A stretch of DNA of 64,000 nt, from NCBI GenBank assembly GCA_964416305.1, contig CAYQDM010000003.1:1-64000 (forward strand). The letters are read 5' to 3'. This DNA comes from Acidaminobacter sp964416305 (GTDB taxonomy: Bacteria; Bacillota; Clostridia; Peptostreptococcales; Acidaminobacteraceae). Position 1 is the stretch's first letter, and each line of letters starts with the position of its first letter. Of this stretch, positions 17,388-25,803 are shown in pieces. Made by a program: the position numbers and the translations under genes. The notes under the pieces are model-generated. The model saw nothing but the letters and a program-made list of their open reading frames with translations, ran no database searches and was not told the DNA's origin.

Positions 17388-18785
17388 ATGACCCCCGTTA
17401 AAATAACTGAAACTGTATTGCGAGACGGACACCAATCCCTCATAGCGACGCGCATGAAAACGAGTGAAATGGAGCCTATACTTGAAAAAATGGATACCGT
17501 AGGCTATCACGCCATGGAAGTTTGGGGTGGCGCCACTTTTGACGCATCACTTCGATTCCTCAACGAGAACCCTTGGGATCGTTTGAGACTGATTCGTAAG
17601 CGTGTTAAAAACACGAAGCTTCAAATGCTGCTTCGCGGTCAGAACTTACTTGGCTACAAAAACTATCCGGATGATGTTGTCAAAGAGTTTGTTAAGCTTG
17701 CCGTTTTTAATGGAATTGACATCATTCGTACTTTTGACGCGCTCAATGATTTGAGAAATATTGAAACCGCGATTCTTGCCACCAAAGCTGAAGGCGCTCA
17801 CGCGCAAGCGGCAATTTCATTCACGGTTTCACCTGTGCATACCATTGAGTCTTTCATCGTACTGGCAAAAGATATGGTTTCAATGGGCGCAGATTCCATT
17901 TGTATCAAGGATATGAGCGGTTTGCTGACACCATACACTGCATTTGACCTTGTCAAGGGACTGAAAAGCAGTGTGGATGTCCCAATTGAAGTTCATTCCC
18001 ATTGCACCAGCGGCTTGGCTGATATGACCTATATGAAGGCTATTGAAGCAGGTGTTGACATCATTGACACTGCAATTTCTCCTTTTGCTCTGGGGACATC
18101 TCAGCCTGCGACTGAGGCTATGGTCGCCATGCTGAACGAAACTGACCGCAAGACAGGACTGGATCTCAAGATCCTGAATGACGTGGCGGAGCACTTTGCG
18201 CCAATGCGTGAAAAAGCCCTTGAGACAGGTCTTATGGATCCCAAAATCTTGGGCATGGACATCAATACTTTGGTTTACCAGGTACCGGGAGGCATGCTGT
18301 CCAACCTCGTTTCACAATTGAAACTTCAAAATGCACTTCATAAATATAATGATGTTTTAAAAGAAGTGCCGCGCGTCAGAGAGGATTTGGGTTATCCGCC
18401 TTTGGTGACGCCAACGAGCCAGATTATTGGCACTCAAGCCGTACTTAATGTCATCACCGGAGAGCGCTATAAAATGGTGCCAAATGAAGTTAAAGCCTAT
18501 GTCAAAGGGATGTACGGCAGACCGGCAGTCCCTATCAAAGAAGAGATCATACGCAAGATCATCGGGAATGAAGAAGTGATCACCTGCAGGCCGGCGGACT
18601 TGCTCGAGCCAGTTTTGGAAGCCAAAGAAAAGGAAATAGGCATGTATATTGAAAGTCCTGAAGATGTCCTGACCTATGTTCTGTTTCCTCAGGTTGCCCT
18701 TGACTTCTTCAAGCTTCGCATGGCAGAGAAATATAGTATAGATAATACGTTGGTTGACAGTGAACAAAATGTTTACCCTATCTAA
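17388..18785 (+). CDS. Oxaloacetate decarboxylase alpha / carboxyltransferase (5S-type) subunit
   Basis: This 465-residue protein is a carboxyltransferase-domain enzyme of the PYC/OADA family. ITETVLRDGHQSLIATRM begins the TIM barrel with the metal-binding Asp, SICIKDMSGLLTP holds the lysine that is carbamylated, and EVHSHCTSGLADMTY gives two metal-binding His. The PYC_OADA domain follows. There is no C-terminal biotinyl domain, so the biotin carrier must be a separate protein, as in methylmalonyl-CoA carboxyltransferase 5S or split decarboxylases. No beta, gamma or carrier gene is next to it. The ribosome site is GAGGAGG. The divergent Lrp gene may regulate it. Confidence 0.88.
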   Translation: MTPVKITETVLRDGHQSLIATRMKTSEMEPILEKMDTVGYHAMEVWGGATFDASLRFLNENPWDRLRLIRKRVKNTKLQMLLRGQNLLGYKNYPDDVVKEFVKLAVFNGIDIIRTFDALNDLRNIETAILATKAEGAHAQAAISFTVSPVHTIESFIVLAKDMVSMGADSICIKDMSGLLTPYTAFDLVKGLKSSVDVPIEVHSHCTSGLADMTYMKAIEAGVDIIDTAISPFALGTSQPATEAMVAMLNETDRKTGLDLKILNDVAEHFAPMREKALETGLMDPKILGMDINTLVYQVPGGMLSNLVSQLKLQNALHKYNDVLKEVPRVREDLGYPPLVTPTSQIIGTQAVLNVITGERYKMVPNEVKAYVKGMYGRPAVPIKEEIIRKIIGNEEVITCRPADLLEPVLEAKEKEIGMYIESPEDVLTYVLFPQVALDFFKLRMAEKYSIDNTLVDSEQNVYPI

Positions 18786-18795
18786 ATGAGAAGTG

Positions 18796-18857
18796 AAAAG
18801 GAAATTGGTAAAGCAGAAGTTGGAACTCCTGACTGACGTTGACACCAATTTTCTTTT
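18796..18857 (+). terminator. Probable terminator after the carboxyltransferase gene
   Basis: AAAAGGAAATTGGT (18796-18809) pairs with ACCAATTTTCTTTT (18844-18857), with one G-T pair and a long 34-base loop. The 3' strand runs into T-rich sequence. The long loop lowers confidence. Confidence 0.5.
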
Positions 18858-18960
18858 TCGTTTTTGACTCGTATCAATTTCAACGATTCGTTTTATTGGA
18901 CATTTTTACTGAAGCGTTTCGAAGGACTTAAGTGTATAATGAAGGCAGGAGGTGAGCGCT

Positions 18961-19251
18961 GTGATCGAAATCCATCCTCAAGCTCTTTCGTATATTAAGA
19001 CAGCTGGCAAGAAAGAGCTGGTCGTATACAGAACGACTGAAGGCAGCTGCTGAGCTATTCACGATCTGACCCTGGTCAGGGTTGGCGGACTGCGTCAAGG
19101 TGAAGCAGAACTGTTTGAAGCAATCGAAACTGAGGGGATAACTATTTGGTTTGATACAACCCTCGAACTTTCAGATCACGTTATGATCAAAATGGCAGAT
19201 TACGCATCAGATTTGCCGGATCGCGATCTGGTCGCAGACGGCGTATTTTAG
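18961..19251 (+). CDS. Small CC/Se-motif (HesB-like) selenoprotein with Ser-Cys-Sec
   Basis: The gene starts at GTG 18961 behind AGGAGG and runs to TAG 19251, giving 96 residues if TGA at 19051-19053 is read as selenocysteine 31. The codons on both sides stay open in the same frame: EGSC-Sec-AIHDLTLVRVGG, then TIWFDTTLELSDHVMIK. A Cys-Sec pair in a short protein of this shape matches what I recall as the CC/Se-motif or HesB-like family, where other members have Cys-Cys. The function is unknown; the fold resembles A-type iron-sulfur carriers, and a redox or metal role is inferred. Stop at UGA would leave only 30 residues. A SECIS-like hairpin lies just downstream. The gene is monocistronic or paired with the membrane protein gene at 19279. 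Confidence 0.87.
19066..19085 (+). promoter_or_regulatory. SECIS-like hairpin of the small selenoprotein gene
   Basis: ACCCT (19069-19073) pairs with AGGGT (19078-19082) around the loop GGTC (19074-19077). The loop begins 23 bases after the first base of the UGA, against 21 for fdhA in this window, and both loops contain GGTC. An alternative fold, CTGAC (19066-19070) with GTCAG (19075-19079), is also possible. Confidence 0.65.
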
Positions 19252-19278
19252 AAATTTATTGAAAGCATGGGGGATCAT

Positions 19279-19680
19279 ATGGCAGGAGAGAAAAAATCGG
19301 ATCTGACACCGCAGGAAAAGAAGGCCAGGCGTGGCCAAGCCAGAGCGCAGGAAACTCGGGCGCGTCGTGCAGAGCGCGAGGCTATGGCTATGGAAAGATG
19401 GGCTGTCATGCGGCAAAAGGGTATGCGCCATTACGTTATCAAACAAGGTCTGATTACCTGGACCTTGATGACCAGCCTCATCTATATTCTGCTTCTTGGT
19501 GTATCATTAAAATTTAAATTTACTTCAGAGATCCTGCTTCAAGTTGGAATGGCTGTTTTTTTCTTCGCTATAGGCGGGGTGCTGTTTGGCACTGCCACCT
19601 GGTATCTTTCGGAGTCGCGATACAAACGTCATTTAGCGGAAAAGGAACGTCTCAGAACACTGAAAAAAGGCAAGAAATAA
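19279..19680 (+). CDS. Small membrane protein with a basic N-terminal helix, function unknown
   Basis: I do not recognise this family. The protein has about 133 residues. Residues 1-55 are strongly charged and helical (many Arg, Lys, Glu, Ala), then two membrane segments follow at about 59-77 and 86-108, then a basic tail ending in KKGKK. Both tails probably face the cytoplasm. The start is uncertain: ATG 19279 has GGGGGA four bases before it, while ATG 19267 has no good site and would add four residues. It begins 27 bases after the selenoprotein gene and is probably co-transcribed with it. Confidence 0.65.
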   Translation: MAGEKKSDLTPQEKKARRGQARAQETRARRAEREAMAMERWAVMRQKGMRHYVIKQGLITWTLMTSLIYILLLGVSLKFKFTSEILLQVGMAVFFFAIGGVLFGTATWYLSESRYKRHLAEKERLRTLKKGKK

Positions 19681-19775
19681 TCTCAATAGATCTGGGGAGC
19701 TGTTGTCGTGGAAGTCGTTATAGGCGCCATGTCAACAGCTTCCTTTTAATTTATAACTATAATGGAAAAATATGG

Positions 19776-19803
19776 TTGACGAAATAGAAAATTATGGTAG
19801 ACT
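19776..19803 (+). promoter_or_regulatory. Promoter of the Tad locus
   Basis: TTGACG (19776-19781) and TAGACT (19798-19803) are spaced by 16 bases and lie just before the first gene of the Tad-type cluster. Confidence 0.55.
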
Positions 19804-19817
19804 AAAATCAAAGAACA

Positions 19818-20747
19818 ATGCAAGGGGTGGTCTATATAGTGGTGTGCCTATTTTTTCCGGACGAGGATTATCTGGCTGCAATAGAACAGGCCTGTCTTTC
19901 GTCTGGCCTGGTTTCCTGGAGAATCAGGCTGTTTACTGAGGAAATACTCTGGCGGGCAGCCGTGCAGGCTGAAGATTTTTCGGGTGTAGCGGCCGGACCG
20001 CGTACCGCTCTTGAAAATGCCGCGCTGGGCAAGGGTGCTAAAACGCTCGTGTTGACTGAAGCCTTCACACCGGCAGAAAATGAGCTCTCGATTTTTGAGC
20101 CCATCGATGCGTTCAACAGAGCTATACGTAGGCAGATGGGGACTGTCAATGCTATGGGTGAGTCCGGTGGACTTCACTACGTTTTTTCTTTTCAGTCTTG
20201 TTATCAGCAGCGTCAAGCTTTTGAAGGATTCAAAGCTCAGATTCATCAGCAGAATCCCTTGGCTGTAGTTATAGATATGACAACCATAGCCAATGTTTCA
20301 GGGAAGATTGACAAAACGCTAACGGAATGGTTGTGGGATGGGGAGGATGCAACTTTTAGAGAAGGCAGCTGCTACAGTCTGTGTCATACACCTCAAGATG
20401 TCGGTGCACTTTCCATGCCGAAGTGGCAGGAAAAACTTATGAATGCTGTTATGAGTATGTCTCACCCAATTTGGTGTTGGTGTGGAACGGATTGGAAAGA
20501 AATTCATATAAAACTCAGCACAATGGTGAAGAGCCTCACTTGGATCTGTGATCATCCCAGAGAAGTAGATTCAGCCATGGCGTGGACTGAAATTATTAAA
20601 AGTCGTCATTCCGGCGTTGGAAGTTTCTTGGTCTCTGGCAGAGGCAGCCGCCAACCATCGGCCATTCATTTGGAAGGTGCCTTTGACGGCCAATTTGAAA
20701 ACCTCATGGCCTGTGTTGGCTTTATTGGGACAGGAGGTCGAGGATGA
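19818..20747 (+). CDS. Protein of unknown function at the TadZ/CpaE position of the Tad locus
   Basis: I do not recognise this 309-residue protein with certainty. It is the first gene of the Tad locus, where TadZ/CpaE usually lies. The alternation of short acidic strands (YIVVCLFFPDEDYLAAIEQA) is like the receiver-like N-terminal domain of TadZ. The later AVVIDMTTIA fits the strand and loop before the Walker B position of MinD-like ATPases. No Walker A lysine motif is visible, so any ATPase activity would be lost. ATG 19818 has a weak ribosome site; GTG 19839 behind AAGGGG is an alternative. It overlaps the next gene by four bases (ATGA). Confidence 0.55.
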   Translation: MQGVVYIVVCLFFPDEDYLAAIEQACLSSGLVSWRIRLFTEEILWRAAVQAEDFSGVAAGPRTALENAALGKGAKTLVLTEAFTPAENELSIFEPIDAFNRAIRRQMGTVNAMGESGGLHYVFSFQSCYQQRQAFEGFKAQIHQQNPLAVVIDMTTIANVSGKIDKTLTEWLWDGEDATFREGSCYSLCHTPQDVGALSMPKWQEKLMNAVMSMSHPIWCWCGTDWKEIHIKLSTMVKSLTWICDHPREVDSAMAWTEIIKSRHSGVGSFLVSGRGSRQPSAIHLEGAFDGQFENLMACVGFIGTGGRG

Positions 20748-21926
20748 TTTTTCAGATGGGGGCGCATGAGGACATTTTATACGACTTGCTTTGTGGAGAA
20801 TTGGCGGCTGTGGCAAGCGAGAGGCTTGAAGATTCGGGTGATTTGAAACAAAAAATTGAAGCCTTCATCAGAAGAAACGAAGCCTTGAGCCAGATGAGTA
20901 CTATGGAGAAGATCAATTTGTCTCAAAGCTTGCTTAGGCGTATTCAAGGTTATGATTTTCTGGATCCCTATTTGAAAGATCCCTGAGGTGACCGAAATCA
21001 TGGTCAATGGACCAACAAAAATTTTTGTAGAAAGAAAGAATAGGATGGAATGCCTCAGTATTTCCATTTCGAGTGAAAGGCTGCGTCAGTTGATTCAAAA
21101 AATGGTATCCGAGGTAGACCGGCGCGTCAACTACAGAGATCCCATAGTTGACGCAAGGCTGAAAGATGGGGCTCGACTCAATGTCGTCATGCAGCCTGTT
21201 GGACTGGAAGGTCCTTATCTGACAATAAGGAAATTCAGAAAAGACCTGCTGACCCTGGAAGCATTAAGGGACAGGGGAATGATGACCGAACAGGTCATGA
21301 TCTTCCTGATTGGCGCTGTCAGATCCAGACAAAATCTAATGATAAGTGGAGGCACAAGTTCCGGAAAAACGACACTCTTAAATTGTCTCAGCCGCTGTAT
21401 CCCAAAAGGCGAGAGGGTCATATCCATTGAGGACAGCGCAGAGCTCAATTTGATCGGCATTGATAATCTTGTACGCCTTGAAACGCGACCTTCAGCTGCT
21501 GGTGAAACGCTGGAAGTAACCATGTCAGACTTGATTCGTACGGCGCTGAGAATGCGTCCGGATAGAATGGTCGTCGGAGAAATCAGGGGTGCCGAAGCAT
21601 TGGATATGCTGCCGGCACTTAACACCGGTCATGATGGCTCCATGTCCACAGGCCACTCCAATTCAGGTGCTGACATGCTAGACCGCATAGAAGCTATGGC
21701 CTTGATGGCAGGTCACGGAACTTCTGAAGGGATCAGACGGCAAATTGGCTCAGGCATTCAGTGGATTGTACATCTAAAAAAGGATGCAGATAATTCGAGA
21801 AGAATTCAAGAAATAATTCAGGTGCTGGGGTACCGGCAAGGCAAACTCGACTTTGAAACGGTGATCACAGACGGCTGCAGAGTCTTAAGGACAGAAGTCA
21901 TCGCTCAAGTATCCAGCTATGCTTAG
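20744..21926 (+). CDS. tadA: TadA/CpaF-type secretion ATPase, split by a +1 shift at CCC-TGA (20981-20986)
   Basis: The ATPase is encoded in two frames. The first part (20744-20986) ends GYDFLDPYLKDP-stop. One base later, the +1 frame continues EVTEIMVNGPTKIFVER, which is the family's usual DPxVTEIMVNGP block. Read together the product has about 393 residues, normal for TadA/CpaF. The second part (GTG 20988 or ATG 21000) has Walker A GGTSSGKTTLLN, the Asp box SIEDSAEL and Walker B region MRPDRMVVGEIRG. It powers pilus assembly or secretion. The join is CCC-TGA, a known slippery +1 site type. Programmed frameshifting, a natural mutation, or a one-base error in the C run are all possible. The second part could also be made alone by coupling through GAGGTG. 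Confidence 0.82.
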
Positions 21927-21936
21927 GGGCTTTAAA

Positions 21937-22689
21937 ATGATCCATCCGGTCTGGTACCGCGTGACACCACTTGTGAGACGAGTGCGATTATGGGTTCTTT
22001 TAGCTGTCGATATCGTCCTTTCCACTTGGATCTTATTTGATCACCCTGTATTTTTCCCCTTCGTGTTATTAATCAAACTTCCGGCGCTCAATTATCAGGC
22101 TCAAATGACTGCGGTTCTGACAAAAGACGAATTTTTATCAGATTTTGCACGCTTTCTGTCCTTGATCGCTTCCACAACGTCGACAGGAAAATCTCTTCAA
22201 AGTGCATTTGATCAAACTGTTGATGAGTTTTCCACCAGTTGTGAGCACCTAGCGCTCGAACTGAAAAAGCTCAGCCGATTGATGCGACTCGGCACCCCTC
22301 TGACATCAGGACTTGACCGGATGGCGCGACAATTTGACCTTGAGGAAGCAACGGATCTTTCGCGGCAACTCCTTTACGCAGAAAGCTGCGGTCATGATCT
22401 GACCATGGTTTTAAAGCGCTCGTCGATATGGATTGGCGGACATATTCTCCACAAACAGCAGCTCATTCGAAAAATGACAGATCAAGTACTCGAGTTCAGG
22501 CTGACATCAAAAATGCCTCTGTTAGTATTGCTGGTGCTCAATACAGCGTATTCGGATTATCTGATCACGCTCTATACTACATCAGGCGGCAGGGGTCTGA
22601 TGATGGCAGCTGCGCTTGCGCTGGAAAGCGGAACAGTTATGTTTGAACGCACCAGATTGATTCAGTTGAAGACAAAGGGGTTGATATAA
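21937..22689 (+). CDS. tadB: TadB-like type II secretion F-domain membrane protein
   Basis: This ~250-residue protein has two membrane segments near the N-terminus (WVLLAVDIVLSTWILF, FPFVLLIKLPAL), a cytoplasmic T2SSF domain (FLSLIASTTSTGKSLQSAF, then DRMARQFDLEEATDLSRQL) and two C-terminal membrane segments. TadB forms the inner-membrane platform with TadC and contacts the TadA ATPase. I start it at ATG 21937 behind AGGGG; an in-frame ATG at 21919 overlaps tadA and has no ribosome site. Confidence 0.82.
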   Translation: MIHPVWYRVTPLVRRVRLWVLLAVDIVLSTWILFDHPVFFPFVLLIKLPALNYQAQMTAVLTKDEFLSDFARFLSLIASTTSTGKSLQSAFDQTVDEFSTSCEHLALELKKLSRLMRLGTPLTSGLDRMARQFDLEEATDLSRQLLYAESCGHDLTMVLKRSSIWIGGHILHKQQLIRKMTDQVLEFRLTSKMPLLVLLVLNTAYSDYLITLYTTSGGRGLMMAAALALESGTVMFERTRLIQLKTKGLI

Positions 22690-22793
22690 TAATTAAGGCA
22701 GTTTTTGAAAGAATCTGCAGGTCTGCGCTATTAAAATGGAACGAACTGTCATATTCATACGGATTATTTGGCATCTCAACTGCAAGGACGAGC

Positions 22794-23408
22794 TTGTTGA
22801 AAGATGCGGGCTTGTTGATGCCGGCACTGGTTGTGTTGGTGCTGGGAATACGTCAGGCGTTCAATTTGTCTTTGATTAATTCGCTGTTGTGTTTGTTTAT
22901 GGGTTTCATGCTGGTACCACTGATCCTGTTGAAAAGTTTGAGTGAACGAAAGGAAGCCAGAAGCAAACAGTTGGACAAAGCCTTGTTTTCAATGTCATAC
23001 AGGTATGGACTTCTCATTCAAAGCGGACATAGCCTCAGAAAAGCACTGTTAATAGCTATGGAAGCTGATGCATTGATCTGGAAGACCTTTCCTGTCTGGC
23101 AGGAAGCCCGCGTCAGACTTATGCGTGGCGGGGATTATGAAGCGGCACTGCTCAGACTTCAGGCGCTAAATCATTCAGGGACAAGAAGTTGGGTGAGGTG
23201 CTGCCTTTTTGGTGAAAGAAAGACAGAGTCGGACCTGGTTGCTTTGCTTCATGACTGGATGGAAGATTTTCAAATGAATGTTGAGCAGACTGAAGCCACA
23301 AGTCTGGTCAAAGGGCAATTAGGGCTGATGTTGCCTGCGATGCTTCAATTTGGCGTCTTGATGCTTCTGCTGATCAGTCCAATATTCTTGGGAGGGATCA
23401 ACACATGA
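22794..23408 (+). CDS. tadC: TadC-like type II secretion F-domain membrane protein
   Basis: This protein of at least 204 residues has membrane segments at both ends (PALVVLVLGI, LLCLFMGFMLVPLIL, and LPAMLQFGVLMLLLISPIFL) around a T2SSF-like cytoplasmic part. It partners TadB in the pilus platform. TTG 22794 behind AAGGA is the first usable start codon. The same frame stays open upstream to about 22647 and translates into protein-like sequence (KAVFERICRSALLKWNELSY), but contains no ATG, GTG or TTG. A rare ATT or ATA start near 22686-22692, behind AAGGGG, is therefore possible and would add about 35 residues. Confidence 0.75.
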   Translation: MLKDAGLLMPALVVLVLGIRQAFNLSLINSLLCLFMGFMLVPLILLKSLSERKEARSKQLDKALFSMSYRYGLLIQSGHSLRKALLIAMEADALIWKTFPVWQEARVRLMRGGDYEAALLRLQALNHSGTRSWVRCCLFGERKTESDLVALLHDWMEDFQMNVEQTEATSLVKGQLGLMLPAMLQFGVLMLLLISPIFLGGINT

Positions 23409-23617
23409 AAAAGATCATTGAGAGAATACATTTTTCTGTCATGGACACGCATGGGCTGGGCACGGTTGAACTCGTCGTTCTCGTCGTCGTGCTTATTGGA
23501 CTAGCTTTACTGTTCAGAACCCAGATTACCGAAATTATGATGGGCATACTGGATAATATAGATACAGAAAATATCACCATTCAAACGCGTTTGATTTTGG
23601 TTGGCACTTATTTATGA
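23405..23617 (+). CDS. Flp-type small pilin (type IVb)
   Basis: This 70-residue protein has the layout of a Flp pilin. A short charged leader ends at THG (residues 15-17), then LGTVELVVLVVVLIGLALLF forms the hydrophobic helix. Cleavage after G17 places a glutamate (E22) at position +5, as prepilin peptidases require. It is probably the main subunit of the fibre built by the Tad machine. It overlaps tadC by four bases (ATGA) and the next gene by four bases, so translation is coupled. No prepilin peptidase gene is seen in the window. Confidence 0.78.
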   Translation: MKKIIERIHFSVMDTHGLGTVELVVLVVVLIGLALLFRTQITEIMMGILDNIDTENITIQTRLILVGTYL

Positions 23618-24864
23618 TGCAACAGAATGGTTTTGAAGGGCAGGAGAGAATCTTCAGAGTGGCAGTCACATTACCGGACATCAATATGTTTGAGTTGAAA
23701 GTCCTGACCCATTATCCTGAGCGTCCTTACCTGATTCCATTATTGAGGGAGAGGGATGATGACGTTCAACTGGTCTACTCGTTACAAAGTCATTTGACAC
23801 TCGAGCAATGGCTTCGCAGAACAGCAGTGGATTATCATGACTTATTGTCCATACTTGAAGAAATTGTAAATGTCCTGGATCATGCGGCAAAGCACTGTCT
23901 AAGGCTCGATCATTTCTGCATGACGCCTTCTCAGATCTGTTATCATACCTTAAGAAAACGCATTGAATTAATTTATATGCCTACAAGGTCTGCGGAGTTC
24001 GCCTTTGAACACCAATGGCAGCAGCTTCTAAGCAGCCTGACTTCTGTTGCTGCTATGAGTTTAAAACCTGAGGGACATGAGCTCTTTAAGTCATTGACAG
24101 ATTTTACGGTTCATAGACATGAGCGCCAGAGTGCTCTTTTAAATGTCATTCGTCACTGGTTCGCTTCTGAGTCAAATTCCTTGGTTTTCGATCAAACAGA
24201 TCGCGATGTTCTTTCTTCAAGCACAACTCAACCTGCAAGTTCAATGAATGCAGAGACTGAAGCATCGCGTCTGCCTGTTGACAGTCGATCAAAACAGATA
24301 ACCAAGGGGTCAGATGGTGGCAAAACACTCTTGATCCCAAATCAAAAAGTCGGAAACTCACGGTATGACATAAAAGAACTGATCCGGTATTTTAAACGAC
24401 TATACAAGAGAAATAGTAAAGTGTTGATGAATGAGTCAGCAGGTTCAAACTCTGAAATGGGTCAGGAAACAAAGGACAAGAATCATCCTGACACCTCAGT
24501 ACAACGCAAAATATCTTTATACAGACCTGAGTTCGAAGGCACAACTCTGTTGTCTGAACAAGAGATACTTCAGGGTAAACTCGTACTGCAAAATCAGCAG
24601 GCGTGCAAGATTTTTGAACTAACTAAGCCAATAACACGCATTGGAAGGAATGCAGCCCTCTGTGATGTAATTATTGATGGTGACATAACCATCGGCAGAC
24701 TTCATGCTGAGGTGCACCGTTTGGATCAAGGTTATTTTGTGAAGGATCTGGACTCTCTGAATGGAACCTATCTCAATGAGCAAAGGCTGGACAGTCAAAC
24801 ATTGTACAAATTGAAGGGCAGCGACCTCCTCAGGCTGTCTGAGCAGGAAATCCTATTTGTTTGA
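23614..24864 (+). CDS. DUF6382-like and FHA domain protein of the Tad locus
   Basis: This 416-residue protein has an N-terminal domain of about 190 residues that resembles the DUF6382 domain found beside clostridial Tad genes, a low-complexity linker and a C-terminal FHA domain (about 330-416). The FHA signature is ITRIGRNAALCDVII, then GRLHAEVHRL and LNGTYLNEQ. FHA domains bind phosphothreonine, so it may link pilus assembly to Ser/Thr phosphorylation. No kinase gene lies in the locus. It is the last gene of the operon and overlaps the pilin gene by four bases. Confidence 0.78.
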   Translation: MMQQNGFEGQERIFRVAVTLPDINMFELKVLTHYPERPYLIPLLRERDDDVQLVYSLQSHLTLEQWLRRTAVDYHDLLSILEEIVNVLDHAAKHCLRLDHFCMTPSQICYHTLRKRIELIYMPTRSAEFAFEHQWQQLLSSLTSVAAMSLKPEGHELFKSLTDFTVHRHERQSALLNVIRHWFASESNSLVFDQTDRDVLSSSTTQPASSMNAETEASRLPVDSRSKQITKGSDGGKTLLIPNQKVGNSRYDIKELIRYFKRLYKRNSKVLMNESAGSNSEMGQETKDKNHPDTSVQRKISLYRPEFEGTTLLSEQEILQGKLVLQNQQACKIFELTKPITRIGRNAALCDVIIDGDITIGRLHAEVHRLDQGYFVKDLDSLNGTYLNEQRLDSQTLYKLKGSDLLRLSEQEILFV

Positions 24865-24942
24865 GGAAAGTTTGTTTTGGATTATGAATTCGCTCGAGAC
24901 ATTTAGGGTGCAGTTTACCTATCTGTCGATTTATTCAACATC

Positions 24943-25004
24943 AAGTCCGTGATCGAAAGGGCTCTTCGAACCAGAAGAAGGGCTTTAGAGAAGCGGACTT
25001 TTTT
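24943..25004 (+). terminator. Terminator-like structure after the Tad locus
   Basis: AAGTCCG (24943-24949) pairs with CGGACTT (24994-25000), followed by Ts to 25004. Inside lies a second hairpin, TCTTC (24963-24967) with GAAGA (24974-24978). The branched shape is longer than a simple terminator and could be a structured RNA, but I recognise no riboswitch class. Confidence 0.6.
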
Positions 25005-25053
25005 GTGCAGTTAAACGATCATGCATGTATTTGCGGTTAAAGCCAATCCAATG

Positions 25054-25082
25054 TTGTTGAAATGTAATTTTGAGGGTATAAT
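25054..25082 (+). promoter_or_regulatory. Promoter of the TetR-RND operon
   Basis: TTGTTG (25054-25059) and TATAAT (25077-25082) are spaced by 17 bases, 29 bases before the regulator start. Confidence 0.65.
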
Positions 25083-25111
25083 TTAACTAAAAATGAACAG
25101 GAGTTTATCAT

Positions 25112-25720
25112 ATGCAGGTATTAAAAGAACAAGTCAGAAGTCGCATAGTGTCTTCGGCACGGTCTGAATTTCTAAAAAGGGGCTACGCTCAAGCGTCAAT
25201 GAGAATAGTTGCTGAGAGCTCCGAAATCACTGTTGGAAATATTTACAGATATTTCAGCTCAAAACAGTCGCTGTTCGAAGAAGTAGTCAGTCCGACTTAC
25301 GTCGTTCTGAAGTCACTTCTTGATTCCGTACAGATCCAAGAGGCAATGCCTTTGCCGCCGGAGGATTATACCCGTTTCAGAGAGCAGTTTGTCCACGAAA
25401 TTGCCAATGTCATTGAGGTGAACCGTGACGAAATTCTAATTTTGTTCAATGGGTCAGAGGGAACAGTTTTTTCCGATACCTTGAATGATTTGTCCGGAAT
25501 GATTTTTTCAGTGCTGGAAAAGTATGTTCTCGAAACCATTGCCAGTCGAAAATCAGTTCAAAATCTTAGAGCGCTGGGCAGATTGATCTCCAAAGGCATC
25601 GTTGAAGCCATTAACGATCTTGTGTCCAGAACGGTGACGTTTGAACGTGACGCGGTTGAGAATGAGCTGAGGATGATTATTGATTTTTATTTCAGAGATC
25701 TGGTGACGAGGTTTGACTGA
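25112..25720 (+). CDS. TetR family transcriptional regulator
   Basis: This 202-residue protein has the TetR N-terminal DNA-binding domain: VSSARSEFLKRGYAQASMR, then ITVGNIYRYFSSKQSLFEEV as the helix-turn-helix. The remaining helices form the ligand and dimer domain. It is the first gene before an adaptor and an RND exporter on the same strand, and is most likely their local repressor, released by an exported compound. Confidence 0.9.
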   Translation: MQVLKEQVRSRIVSSARSEFLKRGYAQASMRIVAESSEITVGNIYRYFSSKQSLFEEVVSPTYVVLKSLLDSVQIQEAMPLPPEDYTRFREQFVHEIANVIEVNRDEILILFNGSEGTVFSDTLNDLSGMIFSVLEKYVLETIASRKSVQNLRALGRLISKGIVEAINDLVSRTVTFERDAVENELRMIIDFYFRDLVTRFD

Positions 25721-25803
25721 TTAGCCGCGAAGTCACCGGATAGGTTCGTGCGGGCATAATCCAATATAATCATGGAGCCGGAGTTGAAAGAAGGGATGTT
25801 GGC

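Noticed and set aside
20984..20986. TGA in tadA as a third selenocysteine codon
   Set aside because: The conserved VTEIMVNGP sequence continues in the +1 frame, not in the frame of the TGA, and no SECIS hairpin with a GGTC loop follows.
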